From: Metabacillus endolithicus
Lineage (GTDB): Bacteria; Bacillota; Bacilli; Bacillales; Bacillaceae
Direction: 5' to 3'
Length of the DNA: 64,000 nucleotides
NCBI RefSeq assembly: GCF_023078335.1
Contig: NZ_CP095550.1
Location: 3,516,001-3,580,000 of the forward strand
A program made the position numbers and the translations under genes. The notes below the pieces were generated by a model. That model made no database searches and was not told the DNA's origin. It saw only the letters and a list, made by a program, of their open reading frames with translations. Shown here piece after piece: positions 46,059 to 54,794 of the stretch. The stretch's first letter is position 1, and every line of letters starts with the position of its first letter.

Positions 46059-47229
46059 TTGGTCATTTCAAACAAAACTACTTCATAACGAGTCAAAGGT
46101 AGACCGCGGCACAGGATCGGTAAGTGTGCCGATTCATCATTCCTCTACTTTTCATCAATTTGATATTGATGAATTTGGTAAATATGATTATGCACGCTCT
46201 GGGAATCCTACGCGAGAAGCGTTGGAGAGTGCCATTGCAGAATTAGAAGGTGGATCACGTGGATTGGCGTTCTCTTCTGGTATGGCAGCTATTTCTACCG
46301 CGTTTTTATTGTTATCACAAGGAGATCATGTACTTGTAACTGAGGACGTGTATGGTGGGACTTTCCGTATTATTACAGATGTTTTAACTCGATTTGGAAT
46401 TGAGCATACATTTGTAGACATGACAGATCTTCATCAAGTTGCGTCTGAGATTCGTCCGAATACGAAGGTGATTTATATGGAAACACCTTCAAATCCGTTG
46501 TTAAAGGTAACGGATATTAAGGGGATTGTGAATCTGGCGAAGGCAAATAACTGCTTAACTTTCTTAGATAATACGTTTTTAACACCTGAGTTACAGCGAC
46601 CTTTGGAGTTAGGCGTGGATGTGGTATTGCACAGTGCAACGAAGTTTTTAGCGGGGCATAGTGATGTGCTTGCAGGTCTTGCTGTTGTTAAGGATGCTGA
46701 ATTAGGAGATCGCCTGTATAAATTACAAAATGCATTCGGTGCCGTTCTTGGTGTGCAGGACGCATGGTTAGTTCTTCGTGGATTAAAGACGTTGCATGTA
46801 CGTTTGCAGCAGTCTCAAACATCTGCTTTGAAAATAGCTGAATTTTTAGCGGAGCATCCGAAGGTAGAAGAGGTGTATTATCCGGGCTTGAGCTATCACC
46901 CAGGTCATGAAACACAAAACTATCAAGCAGATGGACCCGGGGCAGTGTTGTCTTTCAAGTTAGCTGACGCAGCTGCGGTTAAAACATTGGTAGAAAATGT
47001 GGAACTTCCGGTGTTTGCGGTTAGTTTAGGTGCAGTGGAATCAATTCTCTCATATCCTGCGAAAATGTCACATGCGGCAATGCCTCCAGAAGAGCGTGAA
47101 AAGCGTGGCATATCAGATGGATTGCTGAGATTAAGTGTTGGACTTGAGAAGGTAGAGGATTTAATTAAAGATTTTGCTGCAGCTTTGGAGAAGGTGCCTG
47201 CTGCTGCAAAGAAGAATGTGAATGTGTAA
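46045..47229 (+). CDS. metC: Cystathionine beta-lyase MetC
   Basis: PLP enzyme that splits cystathionine to homocysteine, pyruvate and ammonia. Cofactor lysine in HSATKFLAGHSDVLAG, with YDYARSGNPTREALE and AFSSGMAAIST. Length 394 residues. The start is a TTG at 46045 (LSNHDWSFQTKLLHN) within the end of metI, after GGAGTGGAAGCAG. Its paralogy with MetI is obvious; the order metI-metC follows B. subtilis yjcI-yjcJ. Confidence 0.94.
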   Translation: MSNHDWSFQTKLLHNESKVDRGTGSVSVPIHHSSTFHQFDIDEFGKYDYARSGNPTREALESAIAELEGGSRGLAFSSGMAAISTAFLLLSQGDHVLVTEDVYGGTFRIITDVLTRFGIEHTFVDMTDLHQVASEIRPNTKVIYMETPSNPLLKVTDIKGIVNLAKANNCLTFLDNTFLTPELQRPLELGVDVVLHSATKFLAGHSDVLAGLAVVKDAELGDRLYKLQNAFGAVLGVQDAWLVLRGLKTLHVRLQQSQTSALKIAEFLAEHPKVEEVYYPGLSYHPGHETQNYQADGPGAVLSFKLADAAAVKTLVENVELPVFAVSLGAVESILSYPAKMSHAAMPPEEREKRGISDGLLRLSVGLEKVEDLIKDFAAALEKVPAAAKKNVNV

Positions 47230-47234
47230 ATTTG

Positions 47235-47266
47235 AGAGCTGACTCTTTTCTGAGTCAGTTTTTTAG
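47235..47266 (+). terminator. Terminator after metC
   Basis: GAGCTGACTC and GAGTCAGTTTTTT pair around TTTTCT. Confidence 0.82.
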
Positions 47267-47288
47267 GTTAAGGTACTTAAAATTCTTT

Positions 47289-47332
47289 CTCTAAAAGAGG
47301 AACAGCTTGTTATTGTTCCTCTTTTAGAGAAG
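47289..47332 (-). terminator. Terminator after the yra-type cluster
   Basis: TCTCTAAAAGAGGAACA and TGTTCCTCTTTTAGAGA form a near-perfect 16-17-bp stem between the convergent metC and yraD genes. Confidence 0.8.
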
Positions 47333-47341
47333 AAGAAATGT

Positions 47342-47641
47342 TTAAAGAGTCGGTAATTTCATCGCCGTATCCATATTCTTTAAATTCAACTGTATTTGTT
47401 CATTCGTATCGAATGCGTGATACCAGCCTTTTTCCACCATATAATTCGAGATTCTTTCATGCATATCAAGTGCTTCCTCTAAATGGCGAGTGAGGGTATG
47501 TTTAATTTCCGGTGTGCCTGATTCAGTGAGCGCCATTGCATAGTTTCTTACTCCACTTTTAGCAGAAATTAATAAGTCCATTGCAACAACTTGGTCTGTT
47601 AAGGCTTTCATACCAGTTATACTTTCGATGATCGTATTCAT
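47342..47641 (-). CDS. yraD: CotF-like spore coat protein (YraD type)
   Basis: A 99-residue helical protein of the spore coat CotF family (DQVVAMDLLISAKSGVRNYAMAL, TRHLEEALDMHERISNYMVEKGWYHA). Length equals B. subtilis YraD. It is the last gene of a five-gene unit (CotF pair, alcohol dehydrogenase, CotF pair) that reproduces yraG-yraF-adhB-yraE-yraD. The family coats the spore; no enzyme activity is known. Confidence 0.88.
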   Translation of the reverse strand: MNTIIESITGMKALTDQVVAMDLLISAKSGVRNYAMALTESGTPEIKHTLTRHLEEALDMHERISNYMVEKGWYHAFDTNEQIQLNLKNMDTAMKLPTL

Positions 47642-47659
47642 GTATGTTTCATCTCCTAA

Positions 47660-47860
47660 CTAATACTTTGGCTTTGCTTTTGATAGGATGGAGGAGTATT
47701 CCTCTAACTGACGGGTTGACACTGTAATATCTTGCTGCATGATGTCTTTTAGTTCTTGATCGGATACTAGAGCTCTCATTGTTTTGGACTTTGTTAAGCA
47801 GGTTGTTTTGAATGCCGCTATTTCCTGTACTTCAAGAACTTCGTGTAATGCATAGTCCAT
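47660..47860 (-). CDS. yraE: CotF-like spore coat protein, short (YraE type)
   Basis: A 66-residue protein with the N-terminal half of the CotF fold (HEVLEVQEIAAFKTTCLTKSKTM, DQELKDIMQQDITVSTRQLE). Alone it seems to be half a bundle and may pair with the YraD-type protein 18 bases downstream. AAAGGAGGGTATCAGTC precedes the ATG. Confidence 0.86.
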   Translation of the reverse strand: MDYALHEVLEVQEIAAFKTTCLTKSKTMRALVSDQELKDIMQQDITVSTRQLEEYSSILSKAKPKY

Positions 47861-47879
47861 GACTGATACCCTCCTTTTG

Positions 47880-49016
47880 CTATGGTTTTAATACAACTTT
47901 GATACAATTATCCGTTCTTGTATCAAAAATTTCATACCCACGTTTTGCTTCACTTAGTGGGAGTACGTGACTAACAACATCACCTGGATCAATTTTTCCA
48001 GTAGAAACTAGTTCAAACATGTATGGCATTAAGTGAATCATAGGGGCTTGTCCAGAACGGATATTTACGTTGCGTTGCATAATATCTCCTAAAGGGAAAC
48101 CATTATATCGGCCACCATACACGCCCGTAATTTGGATGGTTCCGCATTTGCGAACAGCTTGAGAAGCCATTACAAGTGCACTCATCGCTCCACCTTGAAG
48201 TCTTAATCCGGTAGCGAGGAATTCCATGTCGGTCATTTTTCCGTCCATACCAACTGCATCAATGACAACATCTGCTCCACCTTTTGTGATTTCTTTCAGG
48301 TAACTTCCTACATTTTCATGTTCCTCAAAATTAACGGTTTCTACTTTATTTGTTCTTTTCGCATGCTCTAAGCGATAGGGAATATAGTCAACAGCAATTA
48401 CTCGCTTTGCTCCTTTTAGCCAACAAAATTTTTGAGCGAAAAGGCCAACAGGTCCACATCCTAATACAATGACTGTGTCACCGTCCTTGACACCGGCATT
48501 TTCCACACTCCAATAGCCTGTTGACATGGCGTCAGAAATAACACTTAATTTCTCATCAGGTTCTTCACAGCTTTCAGGTATTTTGAAATGTGTAAAATTG
48601 GCAAAAGGAACTCTTAAGTATTCAGCTTGTCCACCTGGATAGCCACCTGTGTTACCTGAATAGCCAAAGTATGCACCCATTTCTCCGTTATCATTTGAGT
48701 TATCACATTGACTCTCAAGATTGCTTTTACAATATTGGCATTCACCACATGCGATATTAAAAGGAATAATCACACGATCCCCTTTTTTTACCTTCGTAAC
48801 TTCAGGGCCGACCTCTTCAACGATTCCCATTGGCTCATGACCGATCACATAGTCTTCCTGCATATTTGGTATCATTCCGTGGATTAAATGCAAATCAGAT
48901 CCACAAATGGCTGTACTTGTTACTTTGACAATCATGTCATCTGGCTTTTGGATTTTTGGATCTTCTACTTCTTTTACCTCAACATTTTTGATGCCTTGAT
49001 AGGTTACGGCCTTCAT
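47880..49016 (-). CDS. adhB: Zinc-dependent alcohol dehydrogenase AdhB (formaldehyde dehydrogenase-like)
   Basis: A 378-residue MDR-family dehydrogenase. Catalytic zinc ligands lie in CGSDLH and GHEPMG; the structural zinc site is the four-Cys lobe CGECQYCKSNLESQC; the NAD-binding site is VIVLGCGPVGLFAQ. The pattern resembles glutathione-independent formaldehyde dehydrogenases. Its place between two CotF-like pairs indicates expression in sporulating mother cells, as for adhB of B. subtilis; the substrate is unknown. Confidence 0.92.
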   Translation of the reverse strand: MKAVTYQGIKNVEVKEVEDPKIQKPDDMIVKVTSTAICGSDLHLIHGMIPNMQEDYVIGHEPMGIVEEVGPEVTKVKKGDRVIIPFNIACGECQYCKSNLESQCDNSNDNGEMGAYFGYSGNTGGYPGGQAEYLRVPFANFTHFKIPESCEEPDEKLSVISDAMSTGYWSVENAGVKDGDTVIVLGCGPVGLFAQKFCWLKGAKRVIAVDYIPYRLEHAKRTNKVETVNFEEHENVGSYLKEITKGGADVVIDAVGMDGKMTDMEFLATGLRLQGGAMSALVMASQAVRKCGTIQITGVYGGRYNGFPLGDIMQRNVNIRSGQAPMIHLMPYMFELVSTGKIDPGDVVSHVLPLSEAKRGYEIFDTRTDNCIKVVLKP

Positions 49017-49033
49017 TCAACTAACCTCCAATG

Positions 49034-49402
49034 TTAATGTTCATCAGGTGTACGATCGAACATTCCTTTTCTATTTGATTCGACAGGGAATAGGTTCATG
49101 TTTCCAACCATGATTGTATTTTTTGCCGATAGCTGATCTAATTGATATTGTTCTTTTAAATCATGAGGGTGGAACCATTTTTTCTCGACCATAAGCTCTG
49201 TAATTTCTTGATGCATGGCAATACTCTGCATTAGTTGCTTACGCAGCATGTTTCTTAAATCAGGTGAGACAGTCTCAGTTAATGCCACAGCTGTATTTCG
49301 CACCGCATCTTTTGCTCGCATGAGAAAATCCATGGCAAACGTGGTATCTGCTAACTCAGGAACATGTAACGAATTAATTGGATCTAAATGATCGTTGTTC
49401 AA
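49034..49402 (-). CDS. yraF: CotF-like spore coat protein (YraF type)
   Basis: A 122-residue CotF-family protein ([53 protein letters not shown]). I choose TTG at 49402 because AAAGGAAGG lies upstream and this gives exactly the 122 residues of B. subtilis YraF; the frame stays open to 49474 with no ribosome site. It follows the short yraG-type gene. Confidence 0.87.
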   Translation of the reverse strand: MNNDHLDPINSLHVPELADTTFAMDFLMRAKDAVRNTAVALTETVSPDLRNMLRKQLMQSIAMHQEITELMVEKKWFHPHDLKEQYQLDQLSAKNTIMVGNMNLFPVESNRKGMFDRTPDEH

Positions 49403-49418
49403 TGCTACTACCTTCCTT

Positions 49419-49664
49419 TCAATTAATAATTGGTGTTGGTTTGCTCTCAGGTACTGGTGCTTCAAAAGGAGCACGTTGATAAATTGCTTGTAACTCAGTT
49501 AAAGCCTGAATCGATTGATCAACATCTTTTTGCATGAGTTCTCTAAGATCCTGATCAAAAACGAGGCCCTGCATAAGCTTTGATTTTGCCACGCATAAAG
49601 TTTTAAAGTTTATAATCTCATGTAAGTCTATAGATTCATGAGCTGCTAATTTTTGTGAATCCAT
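49419..49664 (-). CDS. yraG: CotF-like spore coat protein, short (YraG type)
   Basis: An 81-residue CotF half-domain ([43 protein letters not shown]) with a Pro-rich tail. It is the first gene of the five-gene coat unit. GGGAGGTTAACAAATT precedes the ATG at 49664. In B. subtilis this unit is expressed late in sporulation, under sigma-K. Confidence 0.86.
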   Translation of the reverse strand: MDSQKLAAHESIDLHEIINFKTLCVAKSKLMQGLVFDQDLRELMQKDVDQSIQALTELQAIYQRAPFEAPVPESKPTPIIN

Positions 49665-49874
49665 AATTTGTTAACCTCCCCATATTGATATGCTTCAGTA
49701 TTTTCCCCGAATAATGGTTATTAATAATTTGTAAAAAATGACTATTATGGAGTCTTCTATACCCATTCTCAATTAGGTAACATACAGAAAAAGTTGGAAA
49801 AGTTCGAATCATATAAGGAGGTACTATGTATGTCTTTGTTGAAGTAAGACTTATGGGTGAATAAGGAGGAAAAA

Positions 49875-51034
49875 ATGATGTTGAATTTTGATATGAATAT
49901 AGATCAATTCGCCAAAATTAAAGTGATCGGTGTTGGCGGCGGTGGTAACAATGCGGTTAACCGAATGATAGAAGATGGAGTTGAAGGTGTTGAATTTATT
50001 GCAGCCAACACAGATGCGCAGGCTCTAAATCAATCAAAAGCTGAAATTCGGATGCAAATAGGTGCTTCATTAACAAGAGGATTAGGAGCAGGGGCAAACC
50101 CTGAAATCGGTCGAAAAGCAGTGGAAGAAAGTAAAGATCAGCTTAAAGAAGTATTACAAGGAGCAGACATGGTCTTCGTTACAGCTGGAATGGGTGGGGG
50201 AACCGGAACAGGGGCAGCACCTGCCATAGCGGAAATTGCTCGTAACCTTGGTGCTCTAACAATTGGAGTTGTCACACGTCCTTTTAAATTTGAAGGCTCA
50301 AAGCGTTCAAAAAATGCTATAAGCGGTATAGAGGCCATGAGGGAATCAGTTGATACATTAATTATCATTCCAAATGATCGTTTATTGGAGATTGTTGATA
50401 AAAAAACAAATATAATGGATGCTTTCCGTGAAGCAGACAGTGTTCTTCGCCAAGGGGTGCAGGGAATTTCTGATTTAATTGCTGTACCAGGTTTAATTAA
50501 TCTTGACTTTGCTGATGTGAAAACAGTTATGTCCCATAAAGGAACAGCATTAATGGGCATTGGAATTGCGAAGGGGGAAGACCGGTTGCTATGGCGGCTC
50601 AGAAGGCAATCAATAGCCCATTGCTTGAAACCTCAATTAATGGAGCTCAAGGTGTAATCATGAACATTACTGGTGGTACAAACTTAAGTCTTTTCGAAGT
50701 CCAAGAAGCAGCTGATATGGTATCTAATGCATCTCATGAAGATCTGAATATGATTTTTGGTTCTGTAATTAATGATCAATTGAAGGATGAAATTATCGTA
50801 ACGGTTATTGCGACTGGTTTCATTGAGCAAGAGGAAACACGACCAGTAATTCAAACGAATACACAGCCACAAAGAGAAAGGGTAGAAACTACGTATCACT
50901 ATGAAAACCAGCGTATACAACGGGATGTTAGTTACCGTGAAGAACCTGTTCAAGATTTTAACCGTCATAATGAACAGCAAGGAGATTCACTGGATATCCC
51001 AACGTTTTTAAGAAATAGGCAAAATCGCAGATAA
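49875..51034 (+). pseudogene. FtsZ paralog outside the division cluster, frameshifted
   Basis: A close FtsZ homolog: [16 protein letters not shown], the tubulin signature [23 protein letters not shown] (T7 loop) and the C-terminal partner-binding tail DIPTFLRNR are all present. The frame breaks after GIAKGEDR at 50584. Adding one G to CGGTTGCT (GG to GGG at 50584-50585) joins [17 protein letters not shown] and gives ~387 residues. The linker (QTNTQPQRERVETTYHYENQ) differs in content from B. subtilis FtsZ. No ftsA or other dcw gene is nearby, so this is probably a second FtsZ. AAGGAGGAAAAA precedes ATG 49875. Confidence 0.85.
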
Positions 51035-51078
51035 AATTACATAGATATAACTGACTTAAATATAGGTTTATTCAGGAG

Positions 51079-51120
51079 AAAGAGGTTGGGAACGATATAA
51101 AGTGTCCAATCTCTTTTTTA
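51079..51120 (+). terminator. Terminator after the ftsZ paralog
   Basis: AAAGAGGTTGG and CCAATCTCTTT pair around a 13-base loop, followed by TTTTATTG. Confidence 0.82.
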
Positions 51121-51266
51121 TTGCATTCAAGCCTAAAAATAGTAAACGTAACCTGCAAAACTTTAATTAATAAACCTTCTGTATTTTTCATGCATGTACC
51201 CCAATGTTCCCTCATATATAAAAGTGAGCTAACGCTTTACACAAATTTACAAAAGGGGGAACAAAC

Positions 51267-52274
51267 GTGAAAAAAATGCGTAATAGCTTGTTGTTTGTCA
51301 TGATGCTTGCTTTTATGATGGTAATCGCTGCATGTGGCGGTGGAGCTGAATCAGAAAGCTCGAGTGAAGAAAATGAAGAAACAACAGAAAACACCTCAGA
51401 AGAAAAACAAGATTTAAGCTTACTTACTGGCGGAACGGGTGGTACATATTATCCGCTAGGCGGGCAAATTGGTAAGATCATGACAGACAATACAAACGCA
51501 AACATCACACCTCAAACTTCAGGTGCATCTGCTGAAAACATGGAAACATTAAGAGCTGGTGAGGCTGAACTAGCATTTACACAAACAGATATCGCGGCAT
51601 ATGCACTTGAAGGAAAAGAAATGTTTGATGGAAATGCAATTGATACTATTCAAGCAATTGGATCACTGTATCCAGAAACAATTCAACTAGTCACAACGAA
51701 AGATAGCGGAGTCCAATCAGTAGAAGACCTTAAGGGGAAAGCTGTTTCCGTTGGTGCGCCTGGATCAGGTGCTTATATTAACGCCATGCAAGTTTTAGAG
51801 GTTCATGGATTAACAACTGAAGATATTAAACCACAAAATCTATCATTTGATGAGTCAACAGATGGTATCCAAGCAGGAACAATCGATGCTGCGTTTATTA
51901 CTGCTGGAACACCAACTGGAGCAGTTGAAGCTCTATCAGCTCAAGAAGACATTGTAATTGTTCCAATTGCAGACGATAAAGTTCAAGAGCTAATGGATCA
52001 ATATCCATACTACTCAAAGGATACAGTTGCAGCTGGAACATATAAGATTGCAGAAGATGTAAACACTGTAGCAGTAAAAGCGATGCTTGTCGTAACAAAA
52101 GATCTAGAGGAAGAATTAGTCTATGAAATGACAAAAGCATTGTTTGAAAATACAGATTCAATTACACATGCAAAAGGTGAGTTCATTACACCGGAATCTG
52201 CACTTGAAGGTGTGGGAAATTTAGAATTCCACCCAGGTGCAACTAAGTATTTTGAAGAAAAGGGCCTTCAATAA
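51267..52274 (+). CDS. TAXI family TRAP transporter solute-binding lipoprotein
   Basis: A 335-residue secreted lipoprotein with signal MKKMRNSLLFVMMLAFMMVIAAC and lipobox IAAC. The mature part has TGGTGGTYYPLGGQIGKIM, TSGASAENMETLRAGEAELAFTQTD and TGAVEALSAQ, which mark the TAXI (TRAP-associated extracytoplasmic immunogenic) group. Ligands are often glutamate, glutarate or other dicarboxylates. No TRAP permease gene (fused 4TM-12TM) lies next to it, so its transporter must be elsewhere. Confidence 0.88.
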   Translation: MKKMRNSLLFVMMLAFMMVIAACGGGAESESSSEENEETTENTSEEKQDLSLLTGGTGGTYYPLGGQIGKIMTDNTNANITPQTSGASAENMETLRAGEAELAFTQTDIAAYALEGKEMFDGNAIDTIQAIGSLYPETIQLVTTKDSGVQSVEDLKGKAVSVGAPGSGAYINAMQVLEVHGLTTEDIKPQNLSFDESTDGIQAGTIDAAFITAGTPTGAVEALSAQEDIVIVPIADDKVQELMDQYPYYSKDTVAAGTYKIAEDVNTVAVKAMLVVTKDLEEELVYEMTKALFENTDSITHAKGEFITPESALEGVGNLEFHPGATKYFEEKGLQ

Positions 52275-52310
52275 GAAAAGCTTAGTAGGGAAATAAAAAA
52301 AGAATGATGT

Positions 52311-52350
52311 CTAAATGGGGCAAGAATGTAGGGAATATTGCCCCATTTGA
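52311..52350 (+). terminator. Hairpin after the TAXI gene
   Basis: AAATGGGGCA and TTGCCCCATTT pair around a 16-base loop; the downstream T-run is weak. Confidence 0.55.
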
Positions 52351-52406
52351 CAGCATTCAAATATTTTCTGGGAAATAAGTCGAATAGTGAAGCGGTACAA
52401 GATGTA

Positions 52407-52435
52407 TTGACTTAGGTACTTCTTCAGAATATAAT
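52407..52435 (+). promoter_or_regulatory. Promoter of tRNA-Val
   Basis: TTGACT (52407-52412) and TATAAT (52430-52435) with an ideal 17-base spacer lie 40 bases before the tRNA. Confidence 0.8.
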
Positions 52436-52475
52436 AGAATATGTAGCTTTAAGAGCTATTATACAACTATATAAC

Positions 52476-52547
52476 GATCCGATAGTTCAGTGGGAGAACA
52501 CTACCTTGACAGGGTAGGGGTCGGGGGTTCGAATCCCTCTCGGATCA
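52476..52547 (+). tRNA. tRNA-Val (anticodon GAC)
   Basis: A full cloverleaf: acceptor GATCCGA / TCGGATC, D arm GTTC/GAAC, anticodon arm CTACC-TTGACAG-GGTAG with anticodon GAC at 52508-52510, and T arm GGGGGTTCGAATCCCTC. CCA is not encoded (TCA follows). A terminator follows directly. The gene is a single tRNA with its own promoter, and its 3' end is beside an integrase remnant. Confidence 0.95.
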
Positions 52548-52556
52548 TCAGTTTTG

Positions 52557-52600
52557 GAAGCTTCAATCCCTTGATAGAGAAGGGATTGAAGCTTTTCTTG
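52557..52600. terminator. Terminator after tRNA-Val
   Basis: AAGCTTCAATCCCTT and AAGGGATTGAAGCTT form a perfect stem with a GATAGAG loop, followed by TTCTTGTTTTT. Confidence 0.9.
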
Positions 52601-52649
52601 TTTTTGCGGGTAAACTGCTTCTAACCCTTTGAAAAAGAAAATTGCACAT

Positions 52650-52874
52650 TTAGCGCACATTGTCCTTAAAAAAATCTTCTTCAAACTTATTTGCAGTGAG
52701 CCTTTGTAACTCTGTACTAACATGTGAGTAAATAACTAAAGTCACTTGAACACGACTATGTCCTAGTCGATCAGCAACAACTTTTGGATTTTCACCTGAT
52801 GCCATTAAAGTAGTAGCATGGAGGTGGCGTAAATCATGAAATGTAATCTTAGGCAAATTGGTTTCTTTTATCAA
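52650..52874 (-). pseudogene. Remnant of a phage-type tyrosine integrase (C-terminal end)
   Basis: The 74-residue frame has the C-terminal catalytic motifs of tyrosine recombinases: HDLRHLHATTLMASG (the R box HxxR) and ADRLGHSRVQVTLVIYSHV (GHS...His and the Tyr nucleophile region). The N-terminal ~300 residues are missing; upstream sequence is non-coding and stop-rich. It points toward the tRNA-Val 3' end, which is where such integrases normally recombine. This is the scar of a lost prophage or integrative element. Confidence 0.85.
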
Positions 52875-53023
52875 TGATTAAAATTGCCTCAGATTTCCTT
52901 ATCTCGAGTAGTCTCTAGACAAGGACCAAAGAATATTTTAATATTAGTATGCTAGGATGGCTTAGGTGTATGGAATAAATAGAGTGAAAGTAGCATAGCA
53001 CTAATGTCGAAGGTGGAAAGTCA

Positions 53024-53860
53024 ATGCAAAAAGTTATATTTATAGACGTAGACGGAACATTAGTAAATGAAAACGGGGTGATTCCTGAATCAGCCATATC
53101 TGCAGTTAAGAAGGCAAGGGAAAACGGTCATCTTGTACTTGTATGCACTGGACGATCTAAGGCTGAACTATTCCACGAAATAAAAGAAGTTGGTTTTGAT
53201 GGGATTATCGGGGCTGCAGGTGGTTATATTGAATTTGGAGGAAAGGTGTTGTTACATGAACGAGTCAAGCCAGCAGATGTTCAACACCTTGTGAATTTTT
53301 TTAGCTTACATGAAATTGATTTCTACTTAGAATCTAATGGTGGTTTATTTGCTAGTGACAACTGTAAAAATCGTGTCAGAACTATAATTGATAAATTTCT
53401 TGCTGACAATCCCGAAAGTAAAGAAGAAGTTGAAAAAGGGTTAATGCCTTTTCGTGATTCGCTAATTGTTGGAGAAGAATTGGTAAGGGATGATATAAAT
53501 AAAGTCTCATTTTTAGGATCAAATTTACCGATTGAAGTTATAACTAAAGAATTTCAGTCTAAATTTAATGTAATCCCTAGCACGGTTCCTTCATTCGGTA
53601 AAAATAGTGGGGAGCTATCTGTACCAGGTATTCATAAGGCAACTGCAATTGAAAAACTACTTCAGCATCTTAAGATAGATAAAGAACATACATTTGCATA
53701 TGGTGATGGTTTAAATGACTTAGAAATGCTTGAATATGTTCAATATGGGATTGCCATGGGGAATGCTAAAATAGCTGTAAAAAAGGTAGCGGATGATATT
53801 ACAGATAGCCACAATGATCATGGTATCTATAATAGTTTTAAAAAGTATGGATTGATATAG
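53024..53860 (+). CDS. Cof-type HAD-IIB family hydrolase
   Basis: A 278-residue phosphatase of the Cof subfamily. Motif I is IFIDVDGTLVN, motif II CTGRSKAE, and motifs III/IV YGDGLNDLEML, with the IIB cap between. The catalytic Asp pair (DVD) is intact. Such enzymes dephosphorylate sugar phosphates, FMN or phospho-antibiotics; the substrate is not predictable. It stands alone between the integrase scar and the MarR gene. Confidence 0.88.
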   Translation: MQKVIFIDVDGTLVNENGVIPESAISAVKKARENGHLVLVCTGRSKAELFHEIKEVGFDGIIGAAGGYIEFGGKVLLHERVKPADVQHLVNFFSLHEIDFYLESNGGLFASDNCKNRVRTIIDKFLADNPESKEEVEKGLMPFRDSLIVGEELVRDDINKVSFLGSNLPIEVITKEFQSKFNVIPSTVPSFGKNSGELSVPGIHKATAIEKLLQHLKIDKEHTFAYGDGLNDLEMLEYVQYGIAMGNAKIAVKKVADDITDSHNDHGIYNSFKKYGLI

Positions 53861-53994
53861 AAATAGTATAGTATCATTTAATGATAATTCATCGTAATAA
53901 TGAAAATACTTTATTGTCAGCCAGTAATTTTTTTGGTAAAATCGTTTCATAGCTAACGTTATCTGACGGTTAAAAAAATTGCGAAATCAAGTAG

Positions 53995-54515
53995 GTGTTT
54001 GATATTCATTTAAACAATGAGGAAGCAGAATTACTACCTGAAGAGATCGACACAATCAGTCAATTAACTAAATTACCTTTGGATTCACTAAATCTAGAAG
54101 CAATTGCTGTTGTGACGAACATATATAGGGTAGCTCAAGGATTAAGAAACAGAATGGAACAAGACATCTTGTCTGAGTACGGAATATCTTGGACATCATT
54201 TTCAATTCTGTATGATTTATGGATTTGTGGATCTCTTGAAACAAAAAAGCTTGCTGAATCAGCTGGAGTTTCTAAGGCAACAATAAGTAATATCACAAAC
54301 ACATTAGAAAAAAAGATCTGTGTTATCGAAAAGTTGATCACAGAGATAGAAGAAATACCTTTGTTTTACTGACTGATAAGGGGAAGCAAGTTATTGAGGA
54401 GCTTTACCCTCGTTTTCACTCAGGAGAGGTTGATATTGTTTCTAGTCTTGATGGATCAGAAAAGTTAATGCTTGCTAAATTATTAAGAAGAGTCATTAGA
54501 GAAAACGGATTTTAA
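53995..54515 (+). pseudogene. ywaE: MarR-family regulator (YwaE type), frameshifted
   Basis: A winged-helix regulator of ~173 residues in total. The GTG at 53995 starts FDIHLNNEEAELLPEE. The recognition helix ESAGVSKATISNITNTLEKK lies before the break, and the wing DRRNTFVLLTDKGKQVIEEL after it, in another frame. Adding one A to the A7 run at 54308-54314 restores the join (LEKKDLCYRKVDHRDRRN), a textbook MarR wing. In B. subtilis ywaE lies directly upstream of tyrZ as here, which supports the name. Confidence 0.87.
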
Positions 54516-54529
54516 AAGTGAATAATTAA

Positions 54530-54769
54530 TAAGTGATGAGAGGAAATTGAGTAGTAGTTATCTCCCTGTTTGCAGAGAGTCGATGGCAGGTGTGAATCGA
54601 CACATAGATAATACGAATTACACTCCTTGAGCTTTTCTTTGTTCGGTAGCAGCAAAGAACGGACGAACCGTTAATCGTTGAGTGGAAGAATACTATTTAT
54701 TCTTCAATAAGGGTGGTACCGCGTGAAAAAGTCAACCACGTCCCTTTTATAGGGGATGTGGTTTTTTGT
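54530..54769 (+). promoter_or_regulatory. T-box leader of tyrZ
   Basis: The T-box sequence AGGGTGGTACCGCG lies at 54710-54723. Upstream is a specifier stem region containing a TAC (Tyr) codon at 54619-54621 in GAATTACACTCC. The terminator is at 54733-54767 (AACCACGTCCCT / AGGGGATGTGGTT plus T-run). Uncharged tRNA-Tyr should bind and allow transcription of tyrZ. Confidence 0.92.
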
Positions 54770-54794
54770 TTACAAAAAAATAGGAGGAATCATT

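Noticed and set aside
52487..52723. Reverse ORF covering tRNA-Val with an RGIRTPDPYPVK-like end
   Set aside because: This is the well-known false ORF produced by reading the antisense strand of a tRNA gene.
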